From: Peronospora farinosa
Lineage: Eukaryota > Oomycota > Peronosporomycetes > Peronosporales > Peronosporaceae
Assembly (NCBI GenBank): GCA_947646735.1
Contig: CANTFK010000863.1
Span: forward strand, 310,001 to 374,000
Length of the DNA stretch: 64,000 bases
Reading direction: 5' to 3'
Of the stretch, positions 54,172-64,000 are shown in pieces. Under the pieces are notes generated by a model. That model was not told the origin of the DNA and searched no databases. It worked only from the letters and a program-made list of their open reading frames with translations. Numbering within the stretch: the stretch's first letter is position 1; each line of letters starts with the position of its first letter. The position numbers were made by a program, and so were the translations under genes.

Positions 54172-54774
54172 CTGCGCTTCTCCGTTCGCTCAGACTTCGC
54201 TCATACTTTGCAATCCAACTTCGTTCGCGATCGCTGAGTGGACATTCAGCGATGTGTCGTCGCCATTCGTCATGAGTTGGGCGTGGAGTCGAGTCACAAG
54301 ATTGGCATCCTTCATTGACATGGACGAAGCAGAGACGTTCCTCATTCCAAGCTTCCTCACACACCCTTTCGCGTGCGCGCCGATGGAGTGATCGGCGCGA
54401 AGCTCCTCTCGATTGGCGAGCCATAGTTGGAAGCTGCTACCATCCTCGAGCATCCGATTCCAACGTTGGATGAAGGCGCACCAAGAACGTTGTAGAGCTT
54501 CATGCTCGATTCCATCAAGACCTTTCCCGCGCAGTTTTCGAAATCGGCGGAAGTAGTCCCGCATCATGTCCAGTGAGTCCGGAGCGCGAGCTCCGGACAA
54601 GTCGTACAGCGACCAAGGTATGAGCTGCCGCGCCATGATGCGGGTTGATGCATTCCCGCTGATGTATCTTGGGCGTTCTGCTGGATTGAATTTTGGGTCT
54701 CCGGACATTGCTTGTTCGTTTGTGAGCGACGAGTTTTCGACAGTTGAGCGCTCACGGTTGGTGAGCTCTGTCAT
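53330..54774 (-). CDS. Antisense ORF of element 1, unknown product, one frameshift
   Basis: It starts with ATG at 54774, 14 bp from the 3' LTR, and reads toward the inside of the element. The first frame (194 codons) ends at 54190 only because of a 1-bp loss near 54385 relative to element 2; in the restored phase it joins the 364-codon frame ending at 53330, about 481 codons in all. The N-terminal 200 residues lie outside pol and contain WCAFIQRWNRMLEDGSSFQL and a Cys/His cluster C-x2-C-x9-H-x4-H-x3-C (near CQSC...HIAEC). Then follows an Arg/Ser-rich part (antisense to the pol tail repeats) and a helical, coiled-coil-like end. No family recognised. The overlap part could be a by-product of pol; the non-overlapping 600 bp is better evidence for coding. 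Confidence 0.5.
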
Positions 54775-54787
54775 GAGAAGGGGGTGA
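54773..54787 (+). other. Polypurine tract of element 1
   Basis: ATGAGAAGGGGGTGA directly precedes the 3' LTR (TGTAATGG). It is the expected primer site for plus-strand DNA synthesis. Confidence 0.75.
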
Positions 54788-55125
54788 TGTAATGGGCTAC
54801 ATTACATAGGATTAATATGAATAAACAATTACATATGTAGGCAGGTGCTGGGCCCGAATAGCGGGCACAGCGTGGTAATTTATTATTGGTTTATTATTGG
54901 GCCTAAAGTCCCCAATATAGACCAATGATAAATCAACCTGAAATTGTGTGGTTCCCGAAAGGCGGGAACACTGTCGTATTTGTTACGACTAAAATCTTCG
55001 TAATTAGTACGAATTAAAACCAAAATAAAAATCAGAGTTAAATTTACTTAATACCTAATACTTGGGCTTGAGTCTTCCTCAAGCGCGCGTGTATGCTAGT
55101 GACGGTACGTTCTAGCCCCGTTACA
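54788..55125 (+). repeat. 3' LTR of element 1 (338 bp)
   Basis: TGTAATGGGCTACATTACA ... CCCCGTTACA. It shares GAATAGCGGG and ATTTATTATTGGTTTATTATTGGG with the LTR at 62049-62390 rather than with the element's own 5' LTR. Confidence 0.9.
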
Positions 55126-55231
55126 GGACTACTTCCGCCAATTTCGAAAACTGCGCGGGTAGGGTCTTGACGGAATCGGGTATAAAGCCCTGTAACGCTC
55201 TTGGTGTGCCTTCATCCAACGTTGGAATCGG

Positions 55232-56348
55232 ATGCTCGAGGATGGTAGCAGCTTCCAACTATGGCTCGCCAATCGAGAGGAGCTTCGCGCCGATCACTCC
55301 ATTGGCGCGCTACGCGAAAGAGTGTGTGAGGAAGCTTGGAATGAGGAACGTCTCTGCTTCGTCCATGTCAATGAAGGATGCCAATCTTGTGACTCGACTC
55401 CACGCCCAACTCATGACGAATGGCGACGACACATCGCTGAATGTCCACTCAGCGATCGCGAACGAAGTTGGATTGCAAAGTATGAGCAAAGTCTGAGCGA
55501 ACGGAGAAGCGCAGTTATTTTTGGTGCGCCTCGCTGGCAGCACCACTCGCGACAGCGGAGTCAATCTCCGCGGAATAATCAGCGCAGGGCAGCGACACGT
55601 TCGCTTGTCCGTCCTGCTTTGCGATTCTCGCCTCGCAATCGTGATATGTATTCACCGCGACGTTCTCGATCACGGCGTCGTTCTCATTTGCGACATCGTT
55701 CTCGTTCACGGCATCGTTCTCGTTCCCGACGACGTGAATCTCCTTGCCGCTATCGTTTGTCACGAGAGCGTTCGCGTGCTCGCCCGCCTTGGAATAGTCC
55801 GGCTTCGTGGCTTCATACGACAGAACCACATCTGGAACGTCACGAAGGAGCGAGGAACGTGGTTCCCATGTATCCTGCTCGGGAGGGAATCCAAGCCAAC
55901 GTACTCGGTACCTACGCACGGATGGAACCGCACGCTTCTCATGAGCCGACTGCAGTAATGGTTGTGGGGGGACCCACAATGCGGTCTACAATCCAGCGCA
56001 CCTGTCCCTCCGCATCAACAAGCGGAGGAGGGCCCTCGCGGTGGTAGTGCTGGCGTCCTGGTTGCTCAGGACGATGTTGATCAGGCCGTGAATATAGCTG
56101 CCGATGCTCGGCTGGAGGCTGAGGCTGCCAGTGAATGTGCTGCTCAGGCGGAGAAGACTTCGAGTGAGAACCGGCAGTCGAACCGTGAACTGCTCGAGCG
56201 GATAAGGATTCTGGAGCGCCAGATGCTTGGTCATGTTCAGAAGGGATCGAGACCCCGCCCCATGTCATTGGCGCGTCGATCACGACGGGAAAGCCGTTCG
56301 ACTTACGAACCCCTGAAGCCGGCATCGGAGCCAAACCGTGAAACGTAG
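55232..56348 (+). pseudogene. Antisense ORF of element 2, partial
   Basis: Plus-strand counterpart of the antisense ORF. It is open from 55232 (MLEDGSSFQLWLANREELRA) to 56047 without the frameshift seen in element 1 (SIGALRERVCEEAWNEERL is continuous here), then shifts frame near 55970 and continues to 56348. Upstream, between 55126 and 55231, two in-frame TAG/TAA codons interrupt the part that is open in element 1. So each copy is intact where the other is broken. Confidence 0.5.
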
Positions 56349-59300
56349 CCGGACGATATTCCTTCATCCTCCCGACATAGAATGTCGGGTAGAGTCGCAG
56401 TGAAGAGGGGACGTCGAGTGTATAAGCGTCGCCGATTGCCTTCAGAACCTTGAATGGACCGGTGAAGCGTGGCGCGAGTTTACTCGCGCCCAGGTTAGTG
56501 ACCGCTGAATCCCTTAAACCTTCCGTAGATAATAATGCACGGTCACCTTTCTCAAACTTGATCATGTTCTTACTGCCATGTTTGTCAGAGTTCTCTTTCT
56601 GTTGATCTACCGCAGATTGTAGTGCGTCGCGTACAAACCGGGTGATTGCTTGACGTTGGAGTATAAATTCCGACTCAGCCATGTCACCAATTGGTCGCGC
56701 CGACTTAATCGGCGCGTAGTTGGCAGTAGGTGAACGCTTACCCGAAGACGGGTCAATTAATGTCTGCGCAGTCCATCGATCTAATGGGGACGCCAGGTCT
56801 TGTGGAGTCAAAGCAGCAGTGCGGAGTGATACCCGACGGCAAAGGCTCTCATAAAGGTATCGTCATATCTGTGGCCTGTAGTAGAGGCGGCTCGTCGTTG
56901 ATGTCGACGAGCCGTCTCTATTGGAATCCTTAATTTGGGCAACTTGACTGAAGTCACCATCGGCAGACGCGCGTGCTTTGCCTTGTACCGGGTTACTACA
57001 TTCGCACTAAAAATACCGTGAGCTGCACTCGAACCTTGTTTATCACCTTTATTCCCCCCCAGAGTGGAGCCATTAGGTGTTGTGGGTCGCCCCACGGCCA
57101 AGACAGTAGGAACACGAGGGTGACGAGCCGAATTCACAAAAAATGGTGTCAACCCTGTTGATGCGTGTACGGCGTTGTTGAGTGCGAACTCAGCGAGTGG
57201 TAAAAATGCACTCCAACTTGTAAATGACTTAGCATAACTCCGAAGAACATCTTCGAGGACTCGGTTCACGCGCTTGGTTTGCCCATCCGTTTCCGGATGG
57301 GCCGCAGTCGACATCTGCAGTTTTGTCCCGAGGATTTCGAACAGTGACGTCCAAAATGCGGACGTAAATCGCGGATCACGGTCCGAAACAATGTTTTCTG
57401 GAAGGCCATGATGACGGAACACCGCGTCGATGAAGTGAGCCGCGGTCTCTGCCGCGGTGACCTTAGCGTGAACAGGCACGAGATGTGTCATCTTGCTGAA
57501 TCTGTCAACAAAGACCAAGATGCCCGTTCGAGATTGGCTATCAGGCGCGAGCCCGAAGATGAAGTCCATCGAAACTGATCTCCAGGCCTCTGCTGCGATT
57601 GGCAACGATCGCAATGGAGCCTGCAACGATGGAGATGGCTTCACACGCTGGCATATTTCGCACGTTCGGATCCAGTTGCGTACCCACTTATACATGTGGG
57701 GCCAGAAGAAGTCTCGAGACACAGTCGCGAAAGTCTTTTCGCGGCCTAAATGGCCGCCAGCAGGGGCATCGTGGTACTCGTGGATGATTCTTGCACGCAA
57801 ATCCATGTCATTGGCAATCACCGTGCGAGGAGAATCGAATTGGTTGATGCTATACAGAAGCAAATCGCCGTCTAAACTGTATCGATGAATGTGGTCGCGC
57901 TTGGTTCGGGATAATGCTCCCAGTGCAGCATCGCTGGGAGCACGCAGATACTCGATAACTTCTGCATAATCTGAGTCACCCTTGTACGCTGCGACGTTCT
58001 CATCAAATAAACACGGCACGGGTGTAACCCGAGTTAAGTTCAGCGATACACACATTGCACATCGGTCATCATCGTCCTCGTCATCAGTAGCCTGGCGACT
58101 CAGAGCAGTCCGAGGATCGTAGTCGGGACGTCGTGACAAGGCGTCAGCGAGAATATTAATCTTGCCTGGCTTGTACTATACGACGAAGTTGTACTCAGAG
58201 AAGAATGAGAGCCATCGTGCCATCCGTTGGGACAGGTGTGGGCTCTTCATCGCTGTGCGCAGCGATGCATGATCGGTGTACAAAGCAAACGTACTTTCAC
58301 CAAGGAGATGCACGCGAAACTTGATGAGTGCATAGCGCATCGCTAATAACTCCTTGTCGTGAACCGGATAGTTCTTCTCAGCTGGCTTCATCTGTCGCGA
58401 CTGATAACTCACGACTCGTTCACGGCCCTCATCATCAAATTGCATGAGGGCACAACCGATTGCAAAATCACTGGCGTCGCAAACCCCGTGGAACGGCTTG
58501 GAATCGTCTGGTAGGACCAGCACTGGCGCTGACGCTAGGCTCTTCTTTACTGCTTCAAAGGCTGCTTGGTGCTCGGGACGCCACAACCACGTGGCGTCTT
58601 TCTTCAAGAGTGACGACAAAGGCTGGATAGAACCAGCATAATCCTTCGTATACTTGTGCAAATAATTATCCAAGCCGAGCCACTGGCGCAACTCCGTAGG
58701 GTTCTTGGGCGTGGGCCAAGAAAAGATGGACGACACCTTCTCTGGATCAGCTCGAACTCCTGATTTACTCACATAGCAACCTAACACCGGAATCTCCGGT
58801 GCACAAAAGACACACTTCTTGAGATTCGCGTACAACTTGTTGTCCCGCATAACTTGAAACACTTGCTTCAGGTGTTGAAGGTGAACTTGGACATCGTTGA
58901 GGTTGCCCTCGGCGCGACTGTGGACGCAAATGTCGTCAAAATAACTTGGAGCAAAGTTCCGAAGGGGTCTCAACACTTGAGACACCATGCGATTGAAAGT
59001 GGCCGGAGCGTTCTTCAACCCTTGTGGCATTACCAGCCACTCCCATAAATGCCACTCGGGGTGCTTACCGCGGTGAGTGGGAGATCGCTCGGGCGCATCA
59101 AAATCTAGTAAAAGCCATCGGTCAAGTCGATGGCACTGAAGATGACACTACCTGACATGGAATTCAGCACCATGTCCTTCCTGGGAATTGGCGTTTGCGC
59201 AGGAATAGTGGCATCATTCAACTTATTGAACGCATGCACTATCCGCCAGCCTCCCGTAGCATTCTTCACGCAGAAGGTTGGACTCGAATGTGGTGAGATA

Positions 59301-60994
59301 CTCTCCCGCACATGACCCGCTTTGCGGCGGCCTTCGAAGAATGCGTCAATAGCTTCGACTTGATCTCGAGGCAACGGCCACTGCCGTGTCACACAATACT
59401 TCGACCCTGGCACGAGATCAATCTCGTGCCGAACACCACGGTCCGCAGGAAGTTCAGCCGGGATCTTGTCCGGGAACACGTCTGCATACTCACGAGCAAT
59501 GTCGTAGACGGGGTTACCAGACTCTCGCAGGGCCTCCCATGACTGTGATGCAAACCTTTCTTCACGCGCAGACTTCGGCTCAGCGCTTCGAGGACGCGCC
59601 ATATGTTCCTCGTTTGCCACGGTAACCACCTCGTTGGTGATTAGACACACTTGTTCCACAGTGCCTCCCTTAAGGTCACGTAGGAAATGCTTCCAGGAAA
59701 GCCCTGGAAGACTTGTAATGGAAGACGCATTACGAGGAGGACTCTCGACCTCGATATATTGGCGCCTTTGTGGACTCCCTTCCACGTACACGATAGCGTG
59801 GACACATTCCAACGCTAAATTCTCGGTGCTGTTGTCCCCATCGTGCTTCGAGTCACTACTCGACGCTGGCGAACCGCAGTCAGGTGATAAACCATCACCC
59901 CTCTCTAGGTACTGGATGTCGTCATCCACGATGCCGGAAACACTGGACGGGAGTACCCCAAACTCGACCGTCGACACTTGATGCGGGAGCTCCTGCTCGG
60001 CCGCCGTAAACCCGTGTGGGAGCCCCTGCTCAACCACAGTATGCTCATGTGGGGACCTCGGTTCGACCACAGAGGGTGATGATGGGAACCCCGGTTCGAC
60101 CATCATGCTCTCGCGTGGGGACTCCTGTCCGTCCACGTCACACTCGCTGGCGAGCTCTTGCTCGTCGTCACAATTCCCTTGTGGGAGCCCCTGCTCGACC
60201 ACAATAGGTGCAGATGGGAACCCCGGTTCAACCACTGCATTCACGTGCGGGAACCCCTGTTCAACCGCATTAATGACGCGCGGGAACCCCTGTTCGACCG
60301 CGTCGTCCTCGTCGTCCTCTTCGCTCTGTAGCGAGGAGTCACTGTCACTTGTGTCCCGAAGAACAGCACAAGCAGTGCAGAGAGGGCCATCGCTCGCTCT
60401 GTGCACCGCCAACGTCGTGGAATCGCGATCCACGACTGTGACGTTCGGCCAGTCACTTGGAGATACCAAGAGATGGGTAAACACTTCACTGACATCGAAC
60501 TTGCGTCGACGTCTCACTGATCTAGCTAACCAGTCGATCTGGGGCTTATAACGTGCCAACCATGGCATGCCCAGTATGCAATCGAATGCATAATTCATCG
60601 CGATCACCAAGAAATCATCATTACTGCGAAAGCCATCAAACGTATACGGCAACGACACTTCGCGCCGCGATACGCGGTGTGGTTTCCCGTCAGCCAACTT
60701 GACGACGACTTGGCCAGGTCCCTCACGGACCTGAATGCTGGGAGGCAGCATCGACAAACAAGATTCACGAAAGAAATTGTTTGTTGCTCCTGAGTCCAGG
60801 AGTGCTCGCAGAGGTCGCCGGACGCCGGCGACATGTAAACTGACAATAATTAGACGTGAATCACCACTCGTAGTGGTGGCATTTAACCGTGCGCGTAGCG
60901 CAGGAGGACTGAAAGGTTGGGCTGCCACCGGGGGACCCGGACCTCCGTTCCAACCAGTAGGGCGCCCTGCACCTACTGGTCCCGACCGTTTTTT
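55515..60994 (-). pseudogene. Pol of element 2, disabled
   Basis: Same domain order as element 1. Protease and linker frame 60928-59105, RT-RNase H 59030-58176 (continuous here, YFDDICVHSR intact), integrase 58139-56808, C-terminal part 56811-55939 and chromodomain 55979-55515. It shares with element 1 the TAG after DGFY (59105), the adjacent frame change, the TAG after FVV (58176), Lys in place of the integrase Glu (QTKRVNR) and the frame change near 56810. Its own lesion is an indel near 55970 between DRIVG and the chromodomain. Near 60875 it has an extra TTTS relative to element 1. Confidence 0.9.
60953..60994 (-). other. -1 frameshift signal of element 2
   Basis: Minus-strand A AAA AAC at 60994-60988, 7-nt spacer, stem 60980-60972 with 60961-60953. 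Sequence identical to that of element 1. Confidence 0.85.
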
Positions 60995-62022
60995 GGACGT
61001 GCGGCCGGTACAGCACCCTCATGATGGGCGTCCACTACTTGCACCGATAATGGGGCTGGCGCACGGCACTCTGCCGCGCGATGTCCTGGCTTGAGACAAC
61101 GAAAGCAAACCATTGGACGCCCGGTGCGAGCGTCACCTTTATGATGAAAGACACGTCGCCGGTCACCCGACGACTCAATAACGTCGATCTCCATAGGTTC
61201 TGGGCCAGAAGGCCGGGGAACGCTGACGACCGAGGGTTTGGCATAGGCCTTTGTGACCCTAAAGTCTTCACGGAGTGCGATGGCGAATGCCTCCTCCAAT
61301 GTTGCAGGCTCGGCGCGCTCCAGCGATAAGCGGGTCTGCCCCTCACGCATACCATCCACAAAGACATTCACCTGTGTGTACATGTCCATGGGGTGCGTGA
61401 TAATACACGACGCCAGATGCCTAGCCATCTGTACGTAGTCGCGCATCGCCATTTTACCCTGTCGCATCGACAGGAATCTTGATCGCACCAGTTTCTCCTC
61501 TTGTGGTGGCTCGAAGGCAAGACGGAGATCGTCCTGGATGGTATCCAAGGTGGGAAATGCGTGCTCGTCCACAACGAGTTTACCAAGGGCCCACTCCTTG
61601 GCCTTCCCGGTGAGGCGGGAAAGAAGAAAGTTGACCTTCGCCTGTGGAGCCTCAAGAAGTCTCGAGGCGATGGCGATATCAACTTCTCGGAACCACCGAT
61701 TCAGCGATAACCGGTCCTTACCTTCTCCAGAGTAGGAGGAGGTTTCCATCTTCACGGCCTCATTACGTGAAGGGCGCGAGGGAGTTAAGCCTCGCCGGTT
61801 GGATTCGGCGAGCTCGTGTGCCATAAACTCGTGTATGGCGAGACGTTGCGCGTCAGGGGTCGCTGATCTCATCAGCGACGCGACGAATGCCTCTCCCGAT
61901 ATCGCCGCGAGGCGATTAAGGGCATCCCACTCAACACCAGTAAGATGGGGGAAGGTCGCGTGCTTCAGAAATAAATCTGGAGCGTCAAAGTACGACGATT
62001 CGCTCATCCCAAACTCGGGCAT
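60973..62022 (-). CDS. Gag of element 2
   Basis: 349 residues, intact, differing from element 1 gag at only a few positions (e.g. LFLKHATF for [16 protein letters not shown] for [15 protein letters not shown] for PQEDKLV). Capsid region and CCHC knuckle conserved. Confidence 0.93.
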   Translation of the reverse strand: MPEFGMSESSYFDAPDLFLKHATFPHLTGVEWDALNRLAAISGEAFVASLMRSATPDAQRLAIHEFMAHELAESNRRGLTPSRPSRNEAVKMETSSYSGEGKDRLSLNRWFREVDIAIASRLLEAPQAKVNFLLSRLTGKAKEWALGKLVVDEHAFPTLDTIQDDLRLAFEPPQEEKLVRSRFLSMRQGKMAMRDYVQMARHLASCIITHPMDMYTQVNVFVDGMREGQTRLSLERAEPATLEEAFAIALREDFRVTKAYAKPSVVSVPRPSGPEPMEIDVIESSGDRRRVFHHKGDARTGRPMVCFRCLKPGHRAAECRAPAPLSVQVVDAHHEGAVPAARPKNGRDQ

Positions 62023-62048
62023 AAAAAGGACTACAAAGTGCTACCAGG

Positions 62049-62390
62049 TGTAACGGGGCTAGAACGTACCGTCACTAGCTTACACGTGCGCTTGAGGAAG
62101 ACTCAAGCCCGAGTATTAGGTATTAAGTAAAATTTAACTCTGATTTTTATTTTGGTTTTAATTCGTACTAATTAAGAACATTTAGTCGTAATAAATACGA
62201 CAGTGTTCCCGCCTTTCGGGAACCACACAATTTCAGGTTGATTTATCATTGGTCTATATTGGGGACTTTAGGCCCAATAATAAACCAATAATAAATTACC
62301 ACGCTGTGCCCGCTATTCGGGCCCAGCACCTGCCTACATATGTAATTGTTTATTTGTGTTAATGCTATATGTGTAATGTAGCCCATTGCA
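62049..62390 (-). repeat. 5' LTR of element 2 (342 bp)
   Basis: On the minus strand TGCAATGGGCTACATTACA ... CCCCGTTACA. The third base (C for T) may be a mutation. It carries GAATAGCGGG like the 3' LTR of element 1. The boundary at 62390/62391 abuts pol of element 3. Confidence 0.88.
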
Positions 62391-64000
62391 AGATGACACT
62401 ACCTGACATGGAATTCAGCACCATGTCCTTCCTGGGAATTGGCTTTTGCGCAGGAATAGTGGCATCATTCAACTTATTGAACGCATGCACTATCCGCCAG
62501 CCTCCCGTAGCATTCTTCACGCAGAAGGTTGGACTCGAATGTGGTGAGATACACTCCCGCACATGACCCGCTTTGCGGCGGCCTTCGAAGAATGCGTCAA
62601 TAGCTTCGACTTGATCTCGAGGCAACGGCCACTGCCGTGTCACACAATACTTCGACCCTGGCACGAGATCAATCTCGTGCCGAACACCACGGTCCGCAGG
62701 AAGTTCAGCCGGGATCTTGTCCGGGAACACGTCTGCATACTCACGAGCAATGTCGTAGACGGGGTTACCAGACTCTCGCAGGGCCTCCCATGACTGTGAT
62801 GCAAACCTTTCTTCACGCGCAGACTTCGGCTCAGCGCTTCGAGGACGCGCCATATGCTCCTCGTTTGCCACGGTAATCACCTCGTTGGTGATTAGACACA
62901 CTTGTTCCACAGTGCCTCCCTTAAGGTCACGTAGGAAATGCTTCCAGGAAAGCCCTGGAAGACTTGTAATGGAAGACGCATTACGAGGAGGACTCTCGAC
63001 CTCAATACATTGGCGCCTTTGTGGACTCCCTTCCACGTACACGATAGCGTGGACACATTCCAACGCTAAATTCTCGGTGCTGTTGTCCCCATCGTGCTTC
63101 GAGCCACTACTCGAAGCTGGCGAACCGCAGTCAGGTGATAAACCATCACCCCTCTCTAGGTACTGGATGTCGTCATCCACGATGCCGGAAACACTGGACG
63201 GGAGTACCCCAAACTCGACCGTCGACACTTGATGCGGGAGCTCCTGCTCGGCCGCCGTAAACCCGTGTGGGAGCCCCTGCTCAACCACAGTATGCTCATG
63301 TGGGGACCTCGGTTCGACCACAGAGGGTGATGATGGGAACCCCGGTTCGACCATCATGCTCTCGCGTGGGGACTCCTGTCCGTCCACGTCACACTCGCTG
63401 GCGAGCTCTTGCTCGTCGTCACAATTCCCTTGTGGGAGCCCCTGCTCGACCACAATAGGTGCAGATGGGAACCCCGGTTCAACCACTGCATTCACGTGCG
63501 GGAACCCCTGTTCAACCGCATTAATGACGCGCGGGAACCCCTGTTCGACCGCGTCGTCCTCGTCGTCCTCTTCGCTCTGTAGCGAGGAGTCACTGTCACT
63601 TGTGTCCCGAAGAACAGCACAAGCAGTGCAGAGAGGGCCATCGCTCGCTCTGTGCACCGCCAACGTCGTGGAATCGCGATCCACGACTGTGACGTTCGGC
63701 CAGTCACTTGGAGATACCAAGAGATGGGTAAACACTTCACTGACATCGAACTTGCGTCGACGTCTCACTGATCTAGCTAACCAGTCGATCTGGGGCTTAT
63801 AACGTGCCAACCATGGCATGCCCAGTATGCAATCGAATGCATAATTCATCGCGATCACCAAGAAATCATCATTACTGCGAAAGCCATCAAACGTATACGG
63901 CAACGACACTTCGCGCCGCGATACGCGGTGTGGTTTCCCGTCAGCCAACTTGACGACGACTTGGCCAGGTCCCTCACGGACCTGAATGCTGGGAGGCAGC
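62391..64000 (-). mobile_element. Ty3/gypsy element 3, partial, running off the window
   Basis: A minus-strand pol fragment from the protease ([20 protein letters not shown], near 63950) through the VVEQGLP repeat linker to NSMSGSVI at 62391, where element 2's LTR interrupts it. The frame is open throughout. It differs from element 2 by few substitutions (AQKPIPR for AQTPIPR, RECISPH for RESISPH). The rest of the element must lie beyond the other end of element 2 or has been lost. Confidence 0.88.

Larger units (their letters stand above)
47305..55125 (+). mobile_element. Ty3/gypsy chromovirus LTR retrotransposon, element 1
   Basis: 7.8 kb: 5' LTR 47305-47639, primer-binding site, gag, -1 frameshift signal, pol (protease, RT, RNase H, integrase, chromodomain), antisense ORF, polypurine tract, 3' LTR 54788-55125. 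Both LTRs start TG and end CA. There is no target-site duplication: GATAT precedes and GGACT follows, and the right flank is the interior of element 2. The two LTRs differ markedly: the 3' LTR has a GAATAGCGGG insertion and other changes shared with element 2's LTR, so element 1 is a recombinant. Pol is non-functional. Confidence 0.92.
55126..62390 (-). mobile_element. Ty3/gypsy element 2, inverted, truncated at its 3' end
   Basis: It reads on the minus strand: LTR 62390-62049, gag, frameshift signal, pol, and the antisense ORF up to 55126, where it is cut off exactly at the end of element 1's 3' LTR. Its own 3' LTR and the start of the antisense ORF are missing. Nearly identical to element 1 over about 7 kb. 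Its 5' LTR begins inside the pol of element 3, so it was inserted there. Confidence 0.9.

Overview
The window is nuclear DNA of an oomycete, most likely a Peronosporales species (Phytophthora or a downy mildew). The main reasons are a seven-transmembrane receptor fused to a TKL kinase (an oomycete GPCR-bigram architecture), short 55-110 nt GT-AG introns, compact genes on both strands, membrane-anchored S10 carboxypeptidases in a cluster, and Ty3/gypsy elements with a chromodomain. There is no prokaryotic or organellar signature. Species is not resolved from sequence alone.

Region 1 (1-28.6 kb) is gene-dense housekeeping sequence: a CacyBP/SIP-like CS protein (cut by the window edge), CDC20, a GPCR-TKL kinase, an MPPED-like phosphoesterase, an MFSD14-like transporter with nine exons, AP-4 sigma, a 1500-residue SEN1/senataxin-like helicase, an N-myristoylation-type CAMK kinase, an unusual SDR, POLE3/DPB4, RPP30, RPS15, a BED-hAT protein and an ACAA2-like thiolase. 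Most multi-exon models here were built by hand from splice sites and family conservation. Three (AP4S1, UFM1, RPP30) come out at almost exactly the length of their human orthologues.

Region 2 (28.6-46.5 kb) is a duplicated, decaying neighbourhood. Two divergent serine carboxypeptidase genes share a nearly identical 1238-bp inverted repeat, and a third intact paralogue and at least three carboxypeptidase fragments follow. A 2OG-Fe(II) oxygenase gene is present as one intact copy (minus strand, 44.0-46.4 kb) and one inverted, multiply broken copy (plus strand, 35.0-37.4 kb). UFM1 and a sideroflexin lie between.

Region 3 (46.5-64 kb) is retrotransposon sequence: one Ty3/gypsy chromovirus with two LTRs (plus strand), a second copy tail-to-tail with it (minus strand, truncated at its 3' end), and a third copy (minus strand, running off the window) into which the second is inserted. 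Gag and pol are joined by a textbook -1 frameshift signal (A AAA AAC, 7-nt spacer, 9-bp stem). Pol carries the same premature stops and the same loss of the integrase catalytic Glu in both copies, and a long antisense ORF starts next to the 3' LTR. The LTRs of the first element do not match each other and it has no target-site duplication, so the block is recombined rather than a simple insertion.
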